Assembly: GCA_000402515.1 (NCBI GenBank)
Contig: AQRL01000029.1
Coordinates: 1 to 39,052 of the forward strand
Length of the DNA stretch: 39,052 nucleotides
Direction of reading: 5' to 3'
From: Nanoarchaeota archaeon SCGC AAA011-G17
GTDB lineage: Archaea > Nanobdellota > Nanobdellia > SCGC-AAA011-G17
The position numbers and the translations under genes were made by a program. The notes under the pieces are model-generated. The model did no database searches. It had not been told where the DNA came from and saw only the letters and a list, made by a program, of their open reading frames with translations. Below, one piece after another: positions 23,276 to 32,530 of the stretch (the first letter of the stretch is position 1; every line of letters begins with the position of its first letter).

Positions 23276-23698
23276 ATGAAAAAAATATATTTTGTTTTGA
23301 TTGGGTTGATTTTCATAGCAGGATGCGCATACAGCGATAATGCAACCAAAAAGGAATCAGCACCTATCAACGAGGAAACAACAAATCAAGGAATAACACA
23401 AAGTATAGAGAAACCAAAAGAAGAGATAAAGGAATTTGATATTACGGCAAAAACATTTGAATTCAATCCCAGTATAATAAGGGTAAATAAGGGAGATAGA
23501 GTAAAACTAATAATAAAAAGCACAGATGTAACACACGGGTTTGAGATTAAGGAATATAACATCAGAGAAACTCTTTATCCTAATGAGCCAGTAACTGTAG
23601 AGTTTACTGCCGATAAAGCAGGAGAATTTATATTTAAATGTAATATTCCCTGCGGCTCCGGGCATAAAGAAATGAATGGAAAATTGATAGTAGAATAA
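23276..23698 (+). CDS. Lipoprotein cupredoxin with CuA-type ligand set
   Basis: The 140-residue product begins with a lipoprotein signal (MKKIYFVLIGLIFIAGC, lipobox IAGC at residue 17). A Ser/Glu-rich linker and a cupredoxin fold of about 85 residues follow (FDITAKTFEFNPSIIRVNKGD ... VTHGFEI ... GEFIFKCNIPCGSGHKEM). His in THGF plus C-x3-C-x3-H-x2-M reproduces the spacing of the CuA centre of cytochrome oxidase subunit II and nitrous oxide reductase, although the usual Glu between the cysteines is Ile. It is a membrane-attached electron carrier or copper binder. No oxidase genes are in the window. Confidence 0.8.
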   Translation: MKKIYFVLIGLIFIAGCAYSDNATKKESAPINEETTNQGITQSIEKPKEEIKEFDITAKTFEFNPSIIRVNKGDRVKLIIKSTDVTHGFEIKEYNIRETLYPNEPVTVEFTADKAGEFIFKCNIPCGSGHKEMNGKLIVE

Positions 23699-23720
23699 AA
23701 TAAAAATTGGGGGTGATTAT

Positions 23721-24278
23721 ATGATAAACAAGGCTGCGCCTGATTTTAAAGGAGATGCATTTGTAGATAACAATATAAAAACGATAAGTTTGGGTGATTA
23801 TAAGGGGAAGTGGGTTGTTCTATTCTTTTATCCTGCAGACTTTACTTTTGTCTGCCCGACTGAACTAGGAGAACTTGCAGATAATTATGAAAAAATAAGG
23901 GAATTAAATGCCGAGATAATAAGTGTAAGCACTGATACTGCTTTTGTGCATAAGGCCTGGCATGACAGTTCGGTTACAATAAAAAAGATAAAATTCCCAA
24001 TGCTGGCAGACCCAAGCGGAAGAATATCCAGGAATTATGGTGTTTATATTGATGAAGAGGGGATTGCATTAAGAGGGACATTTGTAATAGACCCAGACGG
24101 AATAATAAAAGCCTGTGAGATTCATGACAACTCTATCGGCAGAAACTGCGGAGAGATAATAAGGAAAATTCAGGCTGCAAAATATGTTGCAGAGAATAGC
24201 GGAGAAGTCTGCCCTATGAACTGGAAACCCGGAGAAAAAACATTAAAACCAGGAATTGATTTAATCGGAAAAATTTAA
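23721..24278 (+). CDS. 2-Cys peroxiredoxin (AhpC/Prx1 type)
   Basis: This thiol peroxidase removes hydrogen peroxide and organic peroxides. The peroxidatic Cys is in FTFVCPTELGEL (about residue 45), the resolving Cys in GEVCPMNWKPG (about 168), and the catalytic Arg-containing RGTFVIDPDG is present. The 185-residue length fits the typical 2-Cys class. A GGGGGTGAT ribosome site precedes the ATG. It needs a reductant such as the thioredoxin encoded at 36041-36313; that link is inference. Confidence 0.93.
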   Translation: MINKAAPDFKGDAFVDNNIKTISLGDYKGKWVVLFFYPADFTFVCPTELGELADNYEKIRELNAEIISVSTDTAFVHKAWHDSSVTIKKIKFPMLADPSGRISRNYGVYIDEEGIALRGTFVIDPDGIIKACEIHDNSIGRNCGEIIRKIQAAKYVAENSGEVCPMNWKPGEKTLKPGIDLIGKI

Positions 24279-24279
24279 T

Positions 24280-24585
24280 ATGGCTGAAAAATTTTCAGAA
24301 GAGATAAAAATTGGACTTGTTAGAAGAAAAGAAACAAATAATTGGGATTTCACCGATAATAAAATAAAAAAGATTTTTAAATTTAAAAATTTTAAAGAGA
24401 ATATGGCGTTTGTTAATAAAATAACAGAGATTGCAGAACAAAAAAACCACCACCCAAACATTTGCATTGACTATAACAAAACAGAGATAACTTTATGGTC
24501 ACATTCTGAAAATAAAGCAACAGAAAAGGATTTTAATCTTTCTAAAGAGATAGATAAGATAAATGAAAGTAATCCCAGTAATTGA
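24280..24585 (+). CDS. Pterin-4a-carbinolamine dehydratase family protein
   Basis: The 101-residue protein has the family signature EQKNHHPNICIDYNKTEITLW followed by SHSENKATEKDFNLSKEID; the HHP and the late His are the catalytic positions. The classic role is recycling of pterin after aromatic hydroxylation, but archaea without such hydroxylases also carry it, perhaps in molybdopterin repair or DNA-related roles. Its start is one base after the peroxiredoxin stop and its end overlaps nth by 23 bases. Confidence 0.85.
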   Translation: MAEKFSEEIKIGLVRRKETNNWDFTDNKIKKIFKFKNFKENMAFVNKITEIAEQKNHHPNICIDYNKTEITLWSHSENKATEKDFNLSKEIDKINESNPSN

Positions 24586-25210
24586 AACATTAAAGGAATG
24601 GAGCAAGGATTATGGACATCCTACACTAAGAAGGTCTTCTTTAGAGAAAGATCCTTTCAAGACCTTAATCTCCTGCTTATTATCCTTAAGGACACAGGAT
24701 AGAAATACCGAGAAGACAAGCAAGGCGCTATTTTCTGTTGCTAGCACTCCTGAAGAGATTTTAGAATTACCTCAGGAAAAATTAGAGAAATTAATATTTT
24801 CTTCTGGATATTATAAGAATAAAGCAAAAACAATAAAGCATGTTTCTAAAGTAATATTGGAAGAGTATAATGGGAAAGTTCCTTCTGAGCTAGATGAATT
24901 AATGAGCATAAAAGGCATTGGAAGGAAAACAGCTACAATAACAAGGGTATTCGGCTTTGGCATTGCTGACTGCATACCCACAGACATTCATGTTTTTGTT
25001 ATTGCTAATAGGCTAGGATGGGTTAATACTAAAACACCTGAAAAAACTGAAGAAGAGCTAATGAGAATTGTTCCAAAGGAATACTGGTTTGAGATTAATA
25101 CTTTATTTGTTTTATATGGAAAAGAGATTTGCCAGACTAACAGCCCGTTTTGCTCTAAATGCGTTATAAATAAATATTGTCCTAGAATTGGTGTTAAAAG
25201 AAGCAGATAA
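24563..25210 (+). CDS. nth: Endonuclease III-type DNA glycosylase
   Basis: This HhH-GPD DNA repair enzyme removes oxidised pyrimidines. The helix-hairpin-helix ends in the catalytic Lys (SIKGIGRKTAT, about residue 118) and the catalytic Asp is in TDIHVFV (about 138). A C-terminal [4Fe-4S] loop has the spacing C-x6-C-x2-C-x5-C. At 215 residues it is full length. Its place after antioxidant genes suits repair of oxidative base damage. Confidence 0.93.
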   Translation: MKVIPVIETLKEWSKDYGHPTLRRSSLEKDPFKTLISCLLSLRTQDRNTEKTSKALFSVASTPEEILELPQEKLEKLIFSSGYYKNKAKTIKHVSKVILEEYNGKVPSELDELMSIKGIGRKTATITRVFGFGIADCIPTDIHVFVIANRLGWVNTKTPEKTEEELMRIVPKEYWFEINTLFVLYGKEICQTNSPFCSKCVINKYCPRIGVKRSR

Positions 25211-26143
25211 TTATATTTTAAACAATTTTTTATATTTTGCATATCCTTCTTTTTCCAGATCCCCTTTAGGAATAAAGCGTAATGCAGCAGAATTGATACA
25301 ATAACGCAAACCCGTTGGTTCAGGACCATCATTAAATACATGCCCGAGATGGGAATTTGCTTTTTTGCTCCTTGCTTCTTTTCTTTTTACCAATAATTTT
25401 TTATCTTCTTTTTCTGCAATATTTTTTGGCTCTAATGGCTTTGTAAAACTAGGCCACCCTGTTCCTGAATCATATTTATCTTTTGAACTGAAAAGGGGCT
25501 CTCCGGATACAACATCAACATAAATCCCTTCTCTTCCATTATCCCAATATTCATTATTGAACGGGGTTTCTGTTCCATCTTCCTGTGTTATTCTGTATTG
25601 GATTGGTGTTAATTTCTTTTGGTTATCATCTTTCCACATCTTTTCTATATATCTGTCTCTTCCTGACCCCATTTTATAAAGTTTGTACCTTACTGAATTT
25701 TTTTTATAATATCCCTGATGATATTCTTCTGCTGGATAAAAACTTTTAAACGGCAAAATATCTGTTACAATCGGCTTGTCAAATCTTTTCGAATTTTCAA
25801 GGCCTTTCTTTGATTTTTCTGCTATTTTCTTTTGTTCTTTATTATGATAAAATATTGCTGTTGTGTACTGTTTCCCCTTATCAGCAAATTGCCCCCTGGG
25901 GTCTGTTGGGTCAATCTGTTTCCAGAAAGTATCTAATAATTCTTCATAAGAAACTTTTTTTGGATTATAAATTATTTGTATTGCCTCCCTATACCCTGTT
26001 TCTCCTGAAGATACTTCTTCATATGTGGGATTATCTTCATCTCCTCCAGAATAGCCGGATATTATTTCTATTACTCCTTCAAATTTTTCGAAGGGAGGAA
26101 CCATACACCAGAAACATCCCCCCGAAAAAGTAGCCTTTTCCAT
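25211..26143 (-). CDS. msrAB: Methionine sulfoxide reductase MsrA-MsrB fusion
   Basis: The N-terminal MsrA domain has GCFWC near residue 9 and reduces the S-sulfoxide. The C-terminal MsrB domain, from about residue 185 on, has SGTGWPSF and the catalytic Cys in RYCINSAAL near residue 290, and reduces the R-sulfoxide. The A-then-B order is common in bacteria. MsrB lacks the two zinc CxxC pairs. GGTGA before ATG 26143 decides the start. The stop abuts the convergent nth gene. Confidence 0.93.
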   Translation of the reverse strand: MEKATFSGGCFWCMVPPFEKFEGVIEIISGYSGGDEDNPTYEEVSSGETGYREAIQIIYNPKKVSYEELLDTFWKQIDPTDPRGQFADKGKQYTTAIFYHNKEQKKIAEKSKKGLENSKRFDKPIVTDILPFKSFYPAEEYHQGYYKKNSVRYKLYKMGSGRDRYIEKMWKDDNQKKLTPIQYRITQEDGTETPFNNEYWDNGREGIYVDVVSGEPLFSSKDKYDSGTGWPSFTKPLEPKNIAEKEDKKLLVKRKEARSKKANSHLGHVFNDGPEPTGLRYCINSAALRFIPKGDLEKEGYAKYKKLFKI

Positions 26144-26157
26144 TTTAATCACCAAGA

Positions 26158-26592
26158 TTATTCTAATCTTTCCAGATTATCGATAAGATTTAATATTTTC
26201 TGTTCATGCTGCTTTTCATCCTCTATAAAATGGATGAGCATTACTTTTATTTCCTGCTCTGATACCTGGCTTGAAAAATTAAGATAACTTTTGTATGCCT
26301 GCCTCTCTCTTTTTATATCCAACTCTAGAAATTCCTTTATCTGTTTTAAGCTGTCCTTCCCTTCATATCTTGTTTCTATCTCTGATTCTGATAATGTGAA
26401 ATTAAAATCTGGATTTATCTGCTTGATTTTTTCTATTATTTTTCTTGCATGCTGTATTTCTTCTTTTCTTATATCATTAATAATTTTTCTAATAACAAAA
26501 GCCTTTCTTATACTATTTATCTGTAAAGCATATCTTTTTTCAGCAGCTATTTCCTGCTCCAACACAGAATCCAGTATCTCCAGCGTATTCAT
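26158..26592 (-). CDS. Ferritin-like / rubrerythrin-type diiron protein
   Basis: The 144-residue four-helix protein has two Glu/His iron-binding helices: EIAAEKRYA plus EEIQHARK in the first half, and [10 protein letters not shown] plus EDEKQHEQK in the second. It lacks the rubredoxin domain of full rubrerythrin. It may store iron or reduce peroxide. It lies upstream of msrAB on the same strand, 14 bases away. Confidence 0.75.
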   Translation of the reverse strand: MNTLEILDSVLEQEIAAEKRYALQINSIRKAFVIRKIINDIRKEEIQHARKIIEKIKQINPDFNFTLSESEIETRYEGKDSLKQIKEFLELDIKRERQAYKSYLNFSSQVSEQEIKVMLIHFIEDEKQHEQKILNLIDNLERLE

Positions 26593-26644
26593 AATTTCTT
26601 TTAGTTTTGGCTGTATTTAAGTTTTTTCAGTCTTATCATCTTTG

Positions 26645-26926
26645 TTACCAAAATTTTAGTTTTAATATAGCCTTAGCAAGCTTGTATGCTCTAGATTTTT
26701 CATAATCTTCTTTTATATGGTAAAGATATTCTTGAACCCCTTCTTTACCAAATTTCTCTTCAATAGAATGGAGAAATATCGGTATTTTTAGAATACTATG
26801 CCTCTCTTCTTTCTCTTTTTTAGTAGAATGAAACCCTTCTATCCATTCATGCAGTTCTTTGTATTCTTTTCCTGTTCTCTTTAAACTTAGTCTAAAGTGT
26901 TCATTAATAGTTGGCATTTTATACAT
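26645..26926 (-). CDS. Unknown protein resembling DUF6915-type domains
   Basis: The 93-residue protein has ELHEWIEGFHS, then ERHSILK and FLHSIEEKFG, an arrangement of Trp and His residues similar to DUF6915-like proteins (a loose match by eye). Its ATG overlaps the ferredoxin stop (TAATG), so it belongs to the same operon. The His pattern could hold a metal. Confidence 0.45.
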   Translation of the reverse strand: MYKMPTINEHFRLSLKRTGKEYKELHEWIEGFHSTKKEKEERHSILKIPIFLHSIEEKFGKEGVQEYLYHIKEDYEKSRAYKLAKAILKLKFW

Positions 26927-27120
26927 TATTTCTCTATTTTTATAGCATTTACAGGGCAGATATCTTCTGCCTCTTTATTGCTCTTTAACTCATTTTCAGA
27001 AATTTCTAATTTTTTTGGCTTGACTTTGTCCCCATCCCTAATCCAATTATCACAAACAGATGTGCAGGCTTGACAACCTATACATACCTCTCTATCAAAC
27101 TTTATTTTAAATTTCTTCAT
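26926..27120 (-). CDS. Single-cluster [4Fe-4S] ferredoxin
   Basis: The 64-residue protein has CIGCQACTSVC near the N-terminus and the fourth ligand in DICPVNAI near the C-terminus, the layout of archaeal monocluster ferredoxins. AGGTGGT precedes the ATG. It is an electron carrier, probably partnered with the larger Fe-S protein upstream in the operon. Confidence 0.88.
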   Translation of the reverse strand: MKKFKIKFDREVCIGCQACTSVCDNWIRDGDKVKPKKLEISENELKSNKEAEDICPVNAIKIEK

Positions 27121-27129
27121 TCATACCAC

Positions 27130-27231
27130 CTAAACTTTTGGAGTAAAACAGCAATAACCTATCTTGTCACATTCTTTTTTAATGTCATTCCATCTTTCTT
27201 TTTTCAAATTCTCTTTGAAATCTTTTATCAA
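27130..27231 (-). CDS. Possible small Cys-containing ORF with TTG start
   Basis: TTG 27231 directly follows the stop of the Fe-S protein gene, giving 33 residues (DFKENLKKERWNDIKKE, then a terminal IGYCCFTPKV). It ends nine bases before the ferredoxin ATG, over its ribosome site region. The compact spacing argues for coding; the TTG start and short length argue against. Confidence 0.35.
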   Translation of the reverse strand: MIKDFKENLKKERWNDIKKECDKIGYCCFTPKV

Positions 27232-28038
27232 TTAACTTCGTATTGTTCCGTCTATACCAACAACAATTTTTTTTAGTGTAATTCTTTTTCCTGTTTCACT
27301 TAGGGCATCCTCTGTAATCTTATACAAACTAAAACAGCAAGGAACCTCCATTATTGCCACTGTTATTGTGCTTAAATTATTCATTTCAATAATAGATTTT
27401 ATTTTTTCTTTATACTTTTCTATATTATCAAGTTTCGGACATCCAATAGCTATTGCTTTCCCCCTTAATAACTTAGAATGGAAATTTGGATTAGCAAAGG
27501 CGGTGCAGTCTGCTGCTATTAACAAATTAGCATCATTAAAAAAGGGTGCTGTTGGAGGTAAAAGATTTAATTGTATTGGCCATTGCCTTAATTCTGTTTC
27601 CTGTTCTACTGAAATGTTATTTGTTTTGCTTCTTAAGTCTTGAAGTGCTGCCCCTGGACAACCCGAATGTTGCATGGGTTTCACCTCCGGAATTTTTATA
27701 TTATTTTTTTTAAGAACATTTATGGCTTCATTATAATATTTTGTTTCATTATGATCAAGAAGGTGCTGTAAATGGGCTTTTATTGTATTTGGGCCGTGTT
27801 TGATAATATTCTGCATTGTTTTTGTTTCATCATATGGTTCTGCTTCCCTTTCTATTATTGTGATAGCATCTTCAGGACAATGATTAATACATGCTCCTAA
27901 ACCATCACAGAATAAATCACTTATCAATCTTGCTTTATTATCTATTATTTGGATAGCTCCCTCTGGACAGTTTGGAATACATAAAGTACAACCATTGCAT
28001 TTATCTTCATCAATCTCTATTATTTGTCTTTTTGCCAT
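27232..28038 (-). CDS. Two-cluster ferredoxin-domain iron-sulfur protein
   Basis: The 268-residue protein has an N-terminal 2x[4Fe-4S] domain (CNGCTLCIPNCPEGAI and CDGLGACINHCPEDAI). A helical linker and a C-terminal domain with HSGCPGAALQDL, LLIAADCTAF, AIGCPKLDN and MEVPCCFSL follow, so further cysteines may hold a third cluster. This family is widespread in anaerobes and often sits with hemerythrin genes; its reaction is not established. It starts inside the end of the hemerythrin gene. Confidence 0.8.
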   Translation of the reverse strand: MAKRQIIEIDEDKCNGCTLCIPNCPEGAIQIIDNKARLISDLFCDGLGACINHCPEDAITIIEREAEPYDETKTMQNIIKHGPNTIKAHLQHLLDHNETKYYNEAINVLKKNNIKIPEVKPMQHSGCPGAALQDLRSKTNNISVEQETELRQWPIQLNLLPPTAPFFNDANLLIAADCTAFANPNFHSKLLRGKAIAIGCPKLDNIEKYKEKIKSIIEMNNLSTITVAIMEVPCCFSLYKITEDALSETGKRITLKKIVVGIDGTIRS

Positions 28039-28601
28039 TTTTCAAATTCGTTTGCAAGTTCTAAATATTTTTCTTTTGTTCCTTTTGTAAATCTTTTAGA
28101 CTCTGCTTCTTTAAATTTCTTAAGCATTGATTTCTTTTTTTCTTCATTTAATGCCTCATCAGCCATAGGATAAAGAATATTATCTTCCTTGGATATATGA
28201 TCCTGCAATAATTGTGTGTACCCTCTTGCATTCTCCAAAACTTTCTTTTTATTATTTTCTTTTAGTGCTTGTTCTATGCCCTTTACAAAATTTCTTCCAA
28301 GGTCATGCTCATATCTCATTTGTTCTGTTGGATTGCAATGCATATTTACATCATCTTTACATAATTCCTTGAATAAAATGTCTTCTTCTTTTGCATGATG
28401 AAACTTATCTGCATAATTTCTTATAAAATCAATAGCTCTCTCAAAGAAATTTTTATCAATACTTTTTCCTTTCTCTAGAGCGTCACATTCCCTGTTTAAT
28501 GCACCAATAACCTTAAGAATAAATTGATGCTCTTCTGATAATATTTTTGTTGGTTCTTGCATTTTTTTATTGTATGGATTATAGGTCATACATTGTTCCA
28601 T
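28020..28601 (-). CDS. Hemerythrin HHE-domain protein
   Basis: The 193-residue helical protein carries the diiron hemerythrin pattern: SEEHQFIL, NYADKFHHAKEEDILF, RYEHDLGR and LLQDHISKEDNILYPMAD. Such proteins bind oxygen or nitric oxide, or serve as iron/redox sensors. It overlaps both neighbours (zinc-protein gene by 23 bases, Fe-S protein by 19), so all are co-translated. Confidence 0.88.
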   Translation of the reverse strand: MEQCMTYNPYNKKMQEPTKILSEEHQFILKVIGALNRECDALEKGKSIDKNFFERAIDFIRNYADKFHHAKEEDILFKELCKDDVNMHCNPTEQMRYEHDLGRNFVKGIEQALKENNKKKVLENARGYTQLLQDHISKEDNILYPMADEALNEEKKKSMLKKFKEAESKRFTKGTKEKYLELANEFEKWQKDK

Positions 28602-28830
28602 TATACTTGTAATTTTGTCTCATTTGTTCAATTACTCCATCAATCCCGCTGAAAAATATTTCACTTTGTGTTCCATCATTTCTTCTGTAAAGACCATTTT
28701 TTACTAATCCAATTGTGGCATATCCTGTGTCTAATGAAACTGTTGAATTACAATCCAAACACACCGATATTTTGTTTTCATTGCTATCTTTTAGTTTTAC
28801 AAGCTTATGTTGACATTTTTCTTGGGACAT
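28579..28830 (-). CDS. Small CxxC protein, unknown
   Basis: The 83-residue product has KCQHKLVKL and VCLDCNS, a possible zinc knuckle, then a Gly-rich alpha/beta stretch. GAGGCT precedes the ATG. It is first in the hemerythrin-ferredoxin operon; a TATA-like ATTTAAATAAC lies about 85 bases upstream near 28920. No family was recognised. Confidence 0.5.
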   Translation of the reverse strand: MSQEKCQHKLVKLKDSNENKISVCLDCNSTVSLDTGYATIGLVKNGLYRRNDGTQSEIFFSGIDGVIEQMRQNYKYNGTMYDL

Positions 28831-28951
28831 TTTAGCCTCTTTTTAATTTTTTAAATTTTTATTAGCTTGTATAGTTCTTTCTTTTTATCGCCATAGTATC
28901 TTTTTTATAGCAAGCAGTTATTTAAATAGGTTAGAGTTTCTAATAATATAC
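28831..28951. promoter_or_regulatory. Spacer with hemerythrin-operon promoter
   Basis: The 121-base spacer holds, on the minus strand, ATTTAAATAAC near 28920 and a further TATA-like TATAAAAAAG near 28902, followed by an A-rich leader to ATG 28830. It may also hold the terminator of the flavoprotein gene. Confidence 0.35.
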
Positions 28952-29530
28952 CTAAGAATAAATATAGTTTAACCCTTTTTTCACTGTTGTTTTTATTTTT
29001 TTTATTTGTTTCTCTGTTAGATTAGTGGCGTTTCCTATTTTATATACCTTAGATTTTATTCCACAGAAACCAAGAATCTCTTTTTTTATTATTTTTCTTG
29101 CTCTGTCCCCCATGAAAAAATAGGATAATATATTGGGAGAGCTTAGAGTTATGAAAACTAATGCCTTTTTTCCTTTTAATAGTTTTATTGGGATTCTTCC
29201 TTTAAAATAATATGCAAAATGTGGCGTCAATATCCTGTCAAAGAAGCCTTTTAAAACAGCAGGCATAGTGTTCCACCAGACAGGATAGATAAAGATAAAT
29301 TTATCTGTTTGTTTTATTTTTTCCTGTATTTCTTTGTTTTGTTTTGTAATGTGAAAATTGCCTGCAGTATAATGCTCATTTTCATGCAGTATTGGATCAT
29401 ATTTTATCTTGTATAAATCAATTAATTCATATTCAATATTCTTAGAATCAAGATTAGTTTGAACCTCTTTGAGGATAGTAGAGCAATGCCCAATTGTATT
29501 TGGATGAGCGTATATTATTAAAATTTTCAT
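28952..29530 (-). CDS. NAD(P)H-quinone-reductase-like flavodoxin-fold protein
   Basis: The 192-residue protein matches the KefF/MdaB/NQO family: LIIYAHPNTIGHCSTIL (FMN or FAD phosphate loop), FIYPVWWNTMPAVLKGFFDRILTP, and a C-terminal helix region. It probably reduces quinones by two electrons, avoiding radicals. It lies nine bases after doxX and shares the divergent promoter opposite an HxlR regulator, a common pairing for electrophile or quinone sensing. Confidence 0.88.
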   Translation of the reverse strand: MKILIIYAHPNTIGHCSTILKEVQTNLDSKNIEYELIDLYKIKYDPILHENEHYTAGNFHITKQNKEIQEKIKQTDKFIFIYPVWWNTMPAVLKGFFDRILTPHFAYYFKGRIPIKLLKGKKALVFITLSSPNILSYFFMGDRARKIIKKEILGFCGIKSKVYKIGNATNLTEKQIKKIKTTVKKGLNYIYS

Positions 29531-29539
29531 AATAAAGAT

Positions 29540-29899
29540 TTATGGTTTGTGAGGCCATTTTACAGAGCCATAGCCTATTAATATTAAAAATGCTGCAAAG
29601 AAGAGCAATGCTGGCTCTCCTTTGTTGGTAATGGGATTTAATCCAGCTGGAAAATGAACCATGAAATATGCCACAAGCATCTCTATTGCACCCAACAAAG
29701 CAGCCCATCTTACTAAAATACCTGTAATGAGCGCAATTCCGACTATGATTTCAATTGTTCCTGCAAGGCCCATCAAACTCATTATATTTATAGAACTGCT
29801 AAATTTCTGAATGCCATGCATAAAGAATAAAATACCTATTAAGATGCGAAATACAAAATAGAGATAACCACGGTATTTTACTATTAATTCATTTTTCAT
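29540..29899 (-). CDS. DoxX-family membrane protein
   Basis: The 119-residue protein has four membrane helices and the family pattern FRILIGILFFMHGIQKF and GLAGTIEIIVGIALITGILVR. DoxX-type proteins are linked to quinone or thiol redox chemistry in membranes, though no single reaction is proven. It precedes the quinone-reductase-like gene. The transcript from the shared TATA box would begin at or very near its ATG. Confidence 0.85.
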   Translation of the reverse strand: MKNELIVKYRGYLYFVFRILIGILFFMHGIQKFSSSINIMSLMGLAGTIEIIVGIALITGILVRWAALLGAIEMLVAYFMVHFPAGLNPITNKGEPALLFFAAFLILIGYGSVKWPHKP

Positions 29900-29918
29900 G
29901 ACTGAGTATAAAAAAGAT

Positions 29919-29934
29919 ACCTATATAAGGTTTT
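29919..29934. promoter_or_regulatory. Symmetric TATA box shared by divergent genes
   Basis: The core ACCTATATAAGGT reads as a TATA box on both strands and lies about 29 bases before HxlR ATG 29954 and about 26 bases before doxX ATG 29899. Its ACCT/AGGT arms could also be a repressor half-site pair. The spacer is only 54 bases. Confidence 0.5.
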
Positions 29935-29953
29935 AGGTTTCTAAAAGTATATT

Positions 29954-30313
29954 ATGAATAAAGATTGTGCTGTATATAAAACTGTGGATTTTATCGGCAA
30001 GAGATGGACTCTACTTATCTTGCTTGAGTTGTATAAAGGGGATAATAAGTGGAAGAGATATTCTGAGATAAAAAACAGGCTAGATGGAATTACACCAAAA
30101 ATATTATCTATGAGATTAAAAGAATTAAAAAAAAATAGACTAATAGAAAATAGAATTGATGTAAAACAGTTTCCGATAAAAAGCGAGTATTCCTTAACCA
30201 TGAGCGGGGAGGATTTTATCAGTATTATTAAGGACATAAAGAAGTGGAGTTTGAAGTGGAAAGGAAACAATAGGCTGTGCGAAGAAAAAGACTGTAAAAT
30301 ATGCAGTTTATAA
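29954..30313 (+). CDS. HxlR-family transcriptional regulator
   Basis: The 119-residue winged-helix protein has the family core [49 protein letters not shown] and [10 protein letters not shown]. Cys5 is at the redox-sensing position known in several HxlR proteins, and three more Cys sit at the C-terminus ([12 protein letters not shown]). Control of the divergent doxX and flavoprotein genes, perhaps in response to quinones or electrophiles, is the obvious guess. Its 3' end overlaps the copper ATPase gene by six bases. Confidence 0.9.
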   Translation: MNKDCAVYKTVDFIGKRWTLLILLELYKGDNKWKRYSEIKNRLDGITPKILSMRLKELKKNRLIENRIDVKQFPIKSEYSLTMSGEDFISIIKDIKKWSLKWKGNNRLCEEKDCKICSL

Positions 30314-32509
30314 TTTTTTTCTTCTTAATAAATTAGCATTACCAACAACAGTTATTGAGGATAAAGCCATTGCTAATTCTGCAATTGCTGGATGCAAGAA
30401 ACCTGCAATAGCTACTGGAATTGCAATTGTATTATATGCAAATGCCCAGAACAAATTCTGCTTTATTTTTCCAAAGGTTGCCTTGGATAGATTAATGGCT
30501 TGAACAACCCCCTCAAGAGAGCCTTTAGCAAGGACTATATCCCCAGATTCTATTGCAATGTCTGTTCCTGTTCCCATTGCTATACCAACATTTGATTGTT
30601 TTAAGGCTGGAGCATCATTAATTCCGTCACCAACAAAGGCAACCATCCCTTTTTTCTGTAATTCTTCTACTTTCTTTGATTTGTCTTCAGGCAACACGTT
30701 TGCCATTACCTCTTTTATCCCAACTTCTTTGGCAATTGCTTTTGCTGTTCTTTCATTATCCCCAGTAATCATAATAACTTCCAATTTCATGTCTTTTAAT
30801 TGTTTTATTGCTTTCTTAGAGTCATCTTTTACAGCATCTGCAACACCAATTATCCCTATTGCTTTAGAATTTTCAGAAACTATCATTGTTGTTAATCCAT
30901 TTGATTCAAATTCATTAATCTTTTTTGTGAATTTTTCTAGTGGAATTTTTATGTCCTGCATAAGTTTTGTGTTTCCTATTGCTACTCTTTTTGCCTCTAT
31001 CTTTCCTTCAATTCCTCTTCCCCCCAATGTTTTAAATTCTCTAACTGATTTGTATTTTTTCAGATTTGCTTCTTCCACTATTGCTCTTGCAATTGGATGC
31101 TGTGATAGTTTTTCAAGGCTTGCTGCAATTTCCAAAAGATGCTGTTTATTTTCAGAAAAAATTTCTTTTACTTCCGGCTTTCCTTTTGTTATTGTCCCGG
31201 TTTTGTCAAGAATAATGTATTTTATCTCCTTCATTGTCTGGATTGCTTCTCCTTTTCTTATCAAAATGCCATTCTTAGCCCCCATTCCGCTTCCAACCAT
31301 CAGTGCTGTTGGTGTTGCTAATCCCAAAGCACATGGGCATGCTATAACTAATACAGATATTGCTGCTGCAAGGGAGTTAGCAATATTGCTTGTAAAATAA
31401 ATCCATCCTAAAAATGTCAGTAAGGTAATAACAAGGACAGATGGAACAAATATATTAGTTACTCTATCTGCAAACTCCTGGATTGGAATTTTACTTCCCT
31501 GAGCTTCCTCAACTAGTTTTATAATATGCGCAAGGAAGGTGTCTTTTCCAATTTTTGTTGCTTTTATATATAAGATTCCGTCCTGATTTACAGTAGCCCC
31601 TATAACATTACTGTTTTTTGATTTCTCTACAGGAATGCTCTCTCCTGTTACCATAGATTCATCTACACTGCTCTCTCCCTTTACAACTATTCCATCTGTT
31701 GGTATTTTTTCCCCCGGCTTTACAATTAGAATATCCCCTAATTTAATCTCTGAGATATCAATGGTAATTTCTTTGTTATTCCTAAGAACTGTTGCTTTTT
31801 TTGCCCCTAATTCAAGTAATTTTCTTATCTCTTCTCCTGCTTTTCCTCTTGCTTTTGCCTCAATGTATTTTCCTGTCAGGAATATTGCCATAATCATTGC
31901 AGCAACACCAGAATAGTCTTTGACCGGCAAAAAGAAAGTAGCGATTCCAGATAAATATGCAATTATGGTGCCCAATGAGATAAGAAGGTCCATGTTGAAA
32001 TAGAGTCTTATTATCCCTTTAAATCCACCTTTAATGGTGCTCCATCCTAGAATAAATATTACCGGGAAAGCAAGGATTAATATAACTCTTGTTGATAATT
32101 CTTTGGGTAATAATTCAATACCCAATAATCTTTCAGAAAACATCAGTATTGCAATTGGAATTGTAATAATCCATGCCCAAACTAATTTTTTCTTCCACAT
32201 ATTAATTTCAGATTTCTCTGCTGTGCCTGAGTGATGGTCATGATCTTCATGCTTCATAGTAGAATTTTCATGATAGTGTTCTGAATGATTTTCATAAGAA
32301 ATATTTTTTATCTTGTAATTCCCAATTTTTTCAACTGCTTTTCTTAGTTCCTTTTCATCTATATTGTTTTCATAATCAACATAGGCTTTTTTGGAAAGCA
32401 GCTGAACATCTGCATTCTTTACATTTTTAACTTTCTTGAGGCTTTTAGTTATATTGAGCTGGCAACTGGCACAATGCATTCCATCAATATCTATTGTCAA
32501 TTTTTTCAT
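30308..32509 (-). CDS. copA: Copper-translocating P1B-type ATPase
   Basis: The 733-residue ATPase exports Cu(I) from the cytosol. In order it has an N-terminal HMA domain (GMHCASC, Cys13/16), a His-rich linker (about 75-96), two helices, the actuator (TGES), the ion-binding CPC motif ([13 protein letters not shown], about 390), the phosphorylated Asp in DKTGT (about 435), HP in [16 protein letters not shown] (about 625), and final helices with NxxxxP. The Y-N and M-S residues of helices 7-8 ([13 protein letters not shown]) fit the Cu(I) class P1B-1. It is last of the metal operon. Confidence 0.93.
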   Translation of the reverse strand: MKKLTIDIDGMHCASCQLNITKSLKKVKNVKNADVQLLSKKAYVDYENNIDEKELRKAVEKIGNYKIKNISYENHSEHYHENSTMKHEDHDHHSGTAEKSEINMWKKKLVWAWIITIPIAILMFSERLLGIELLPKELSTRVILILAFPVIFILGWSTIKGGFKGIIRLYFNMDLLISLGTIIAYLSGIATFFLPVKDYSGVAAMIMAIFLTGKYIEAKARGKAGEEIRKLLELGAKKATVLRNNKEITIDISEIKLGDILIVKPGEKIPTDGIVVKGESSVDESMVTGESIPVEKSKNSNVIGATVNQDGILYIKATKIGKDTFLAHIIKLVEEAQGSKIPIQEFADRVTNIFVPSVLVITLLTFLGWIYFTSNIANSLAAAISVLVIACPCALGLATPTALMVGSGMGAKNGILIRKGEAIQTMKEIKYIILDKTGTITKGKPEVKEIFSENKQHLLEIAASLEKLSQHPIARAIVEEANLKKYKSVREFKTLGGRGIEGKIEAKRVAIGNTKLMQDIKIPLEKFTKKINEFESNGLTTMIVSENSKAIGIIGVADAVKDDSKKAIKQLKDMKLEVIMITGDNERTAKAIAKEVGIKEVMANVLPEDKSKKVEELQKKGMVAFVGDGINDAPALKQSNVGIAMGTGTDIAIESGDIVLAKGSLEGVVQAINLSKATFGKIKQNLFWAFAYNTIAIPVAIAGFLHPAIAELAMALSSITVVGNANLLRRKKL

Positions 32510-32530
32510 TTGTTATTATTGTTTTATAAT

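Noticed and set aside
30558-31400. Antisense open frame of 280 codons over copA
   Set aside because: It lies over the conserved CPC, DKTGT and GDGINDAP motifs on the other strand and has a random-like hydrophobic composition.
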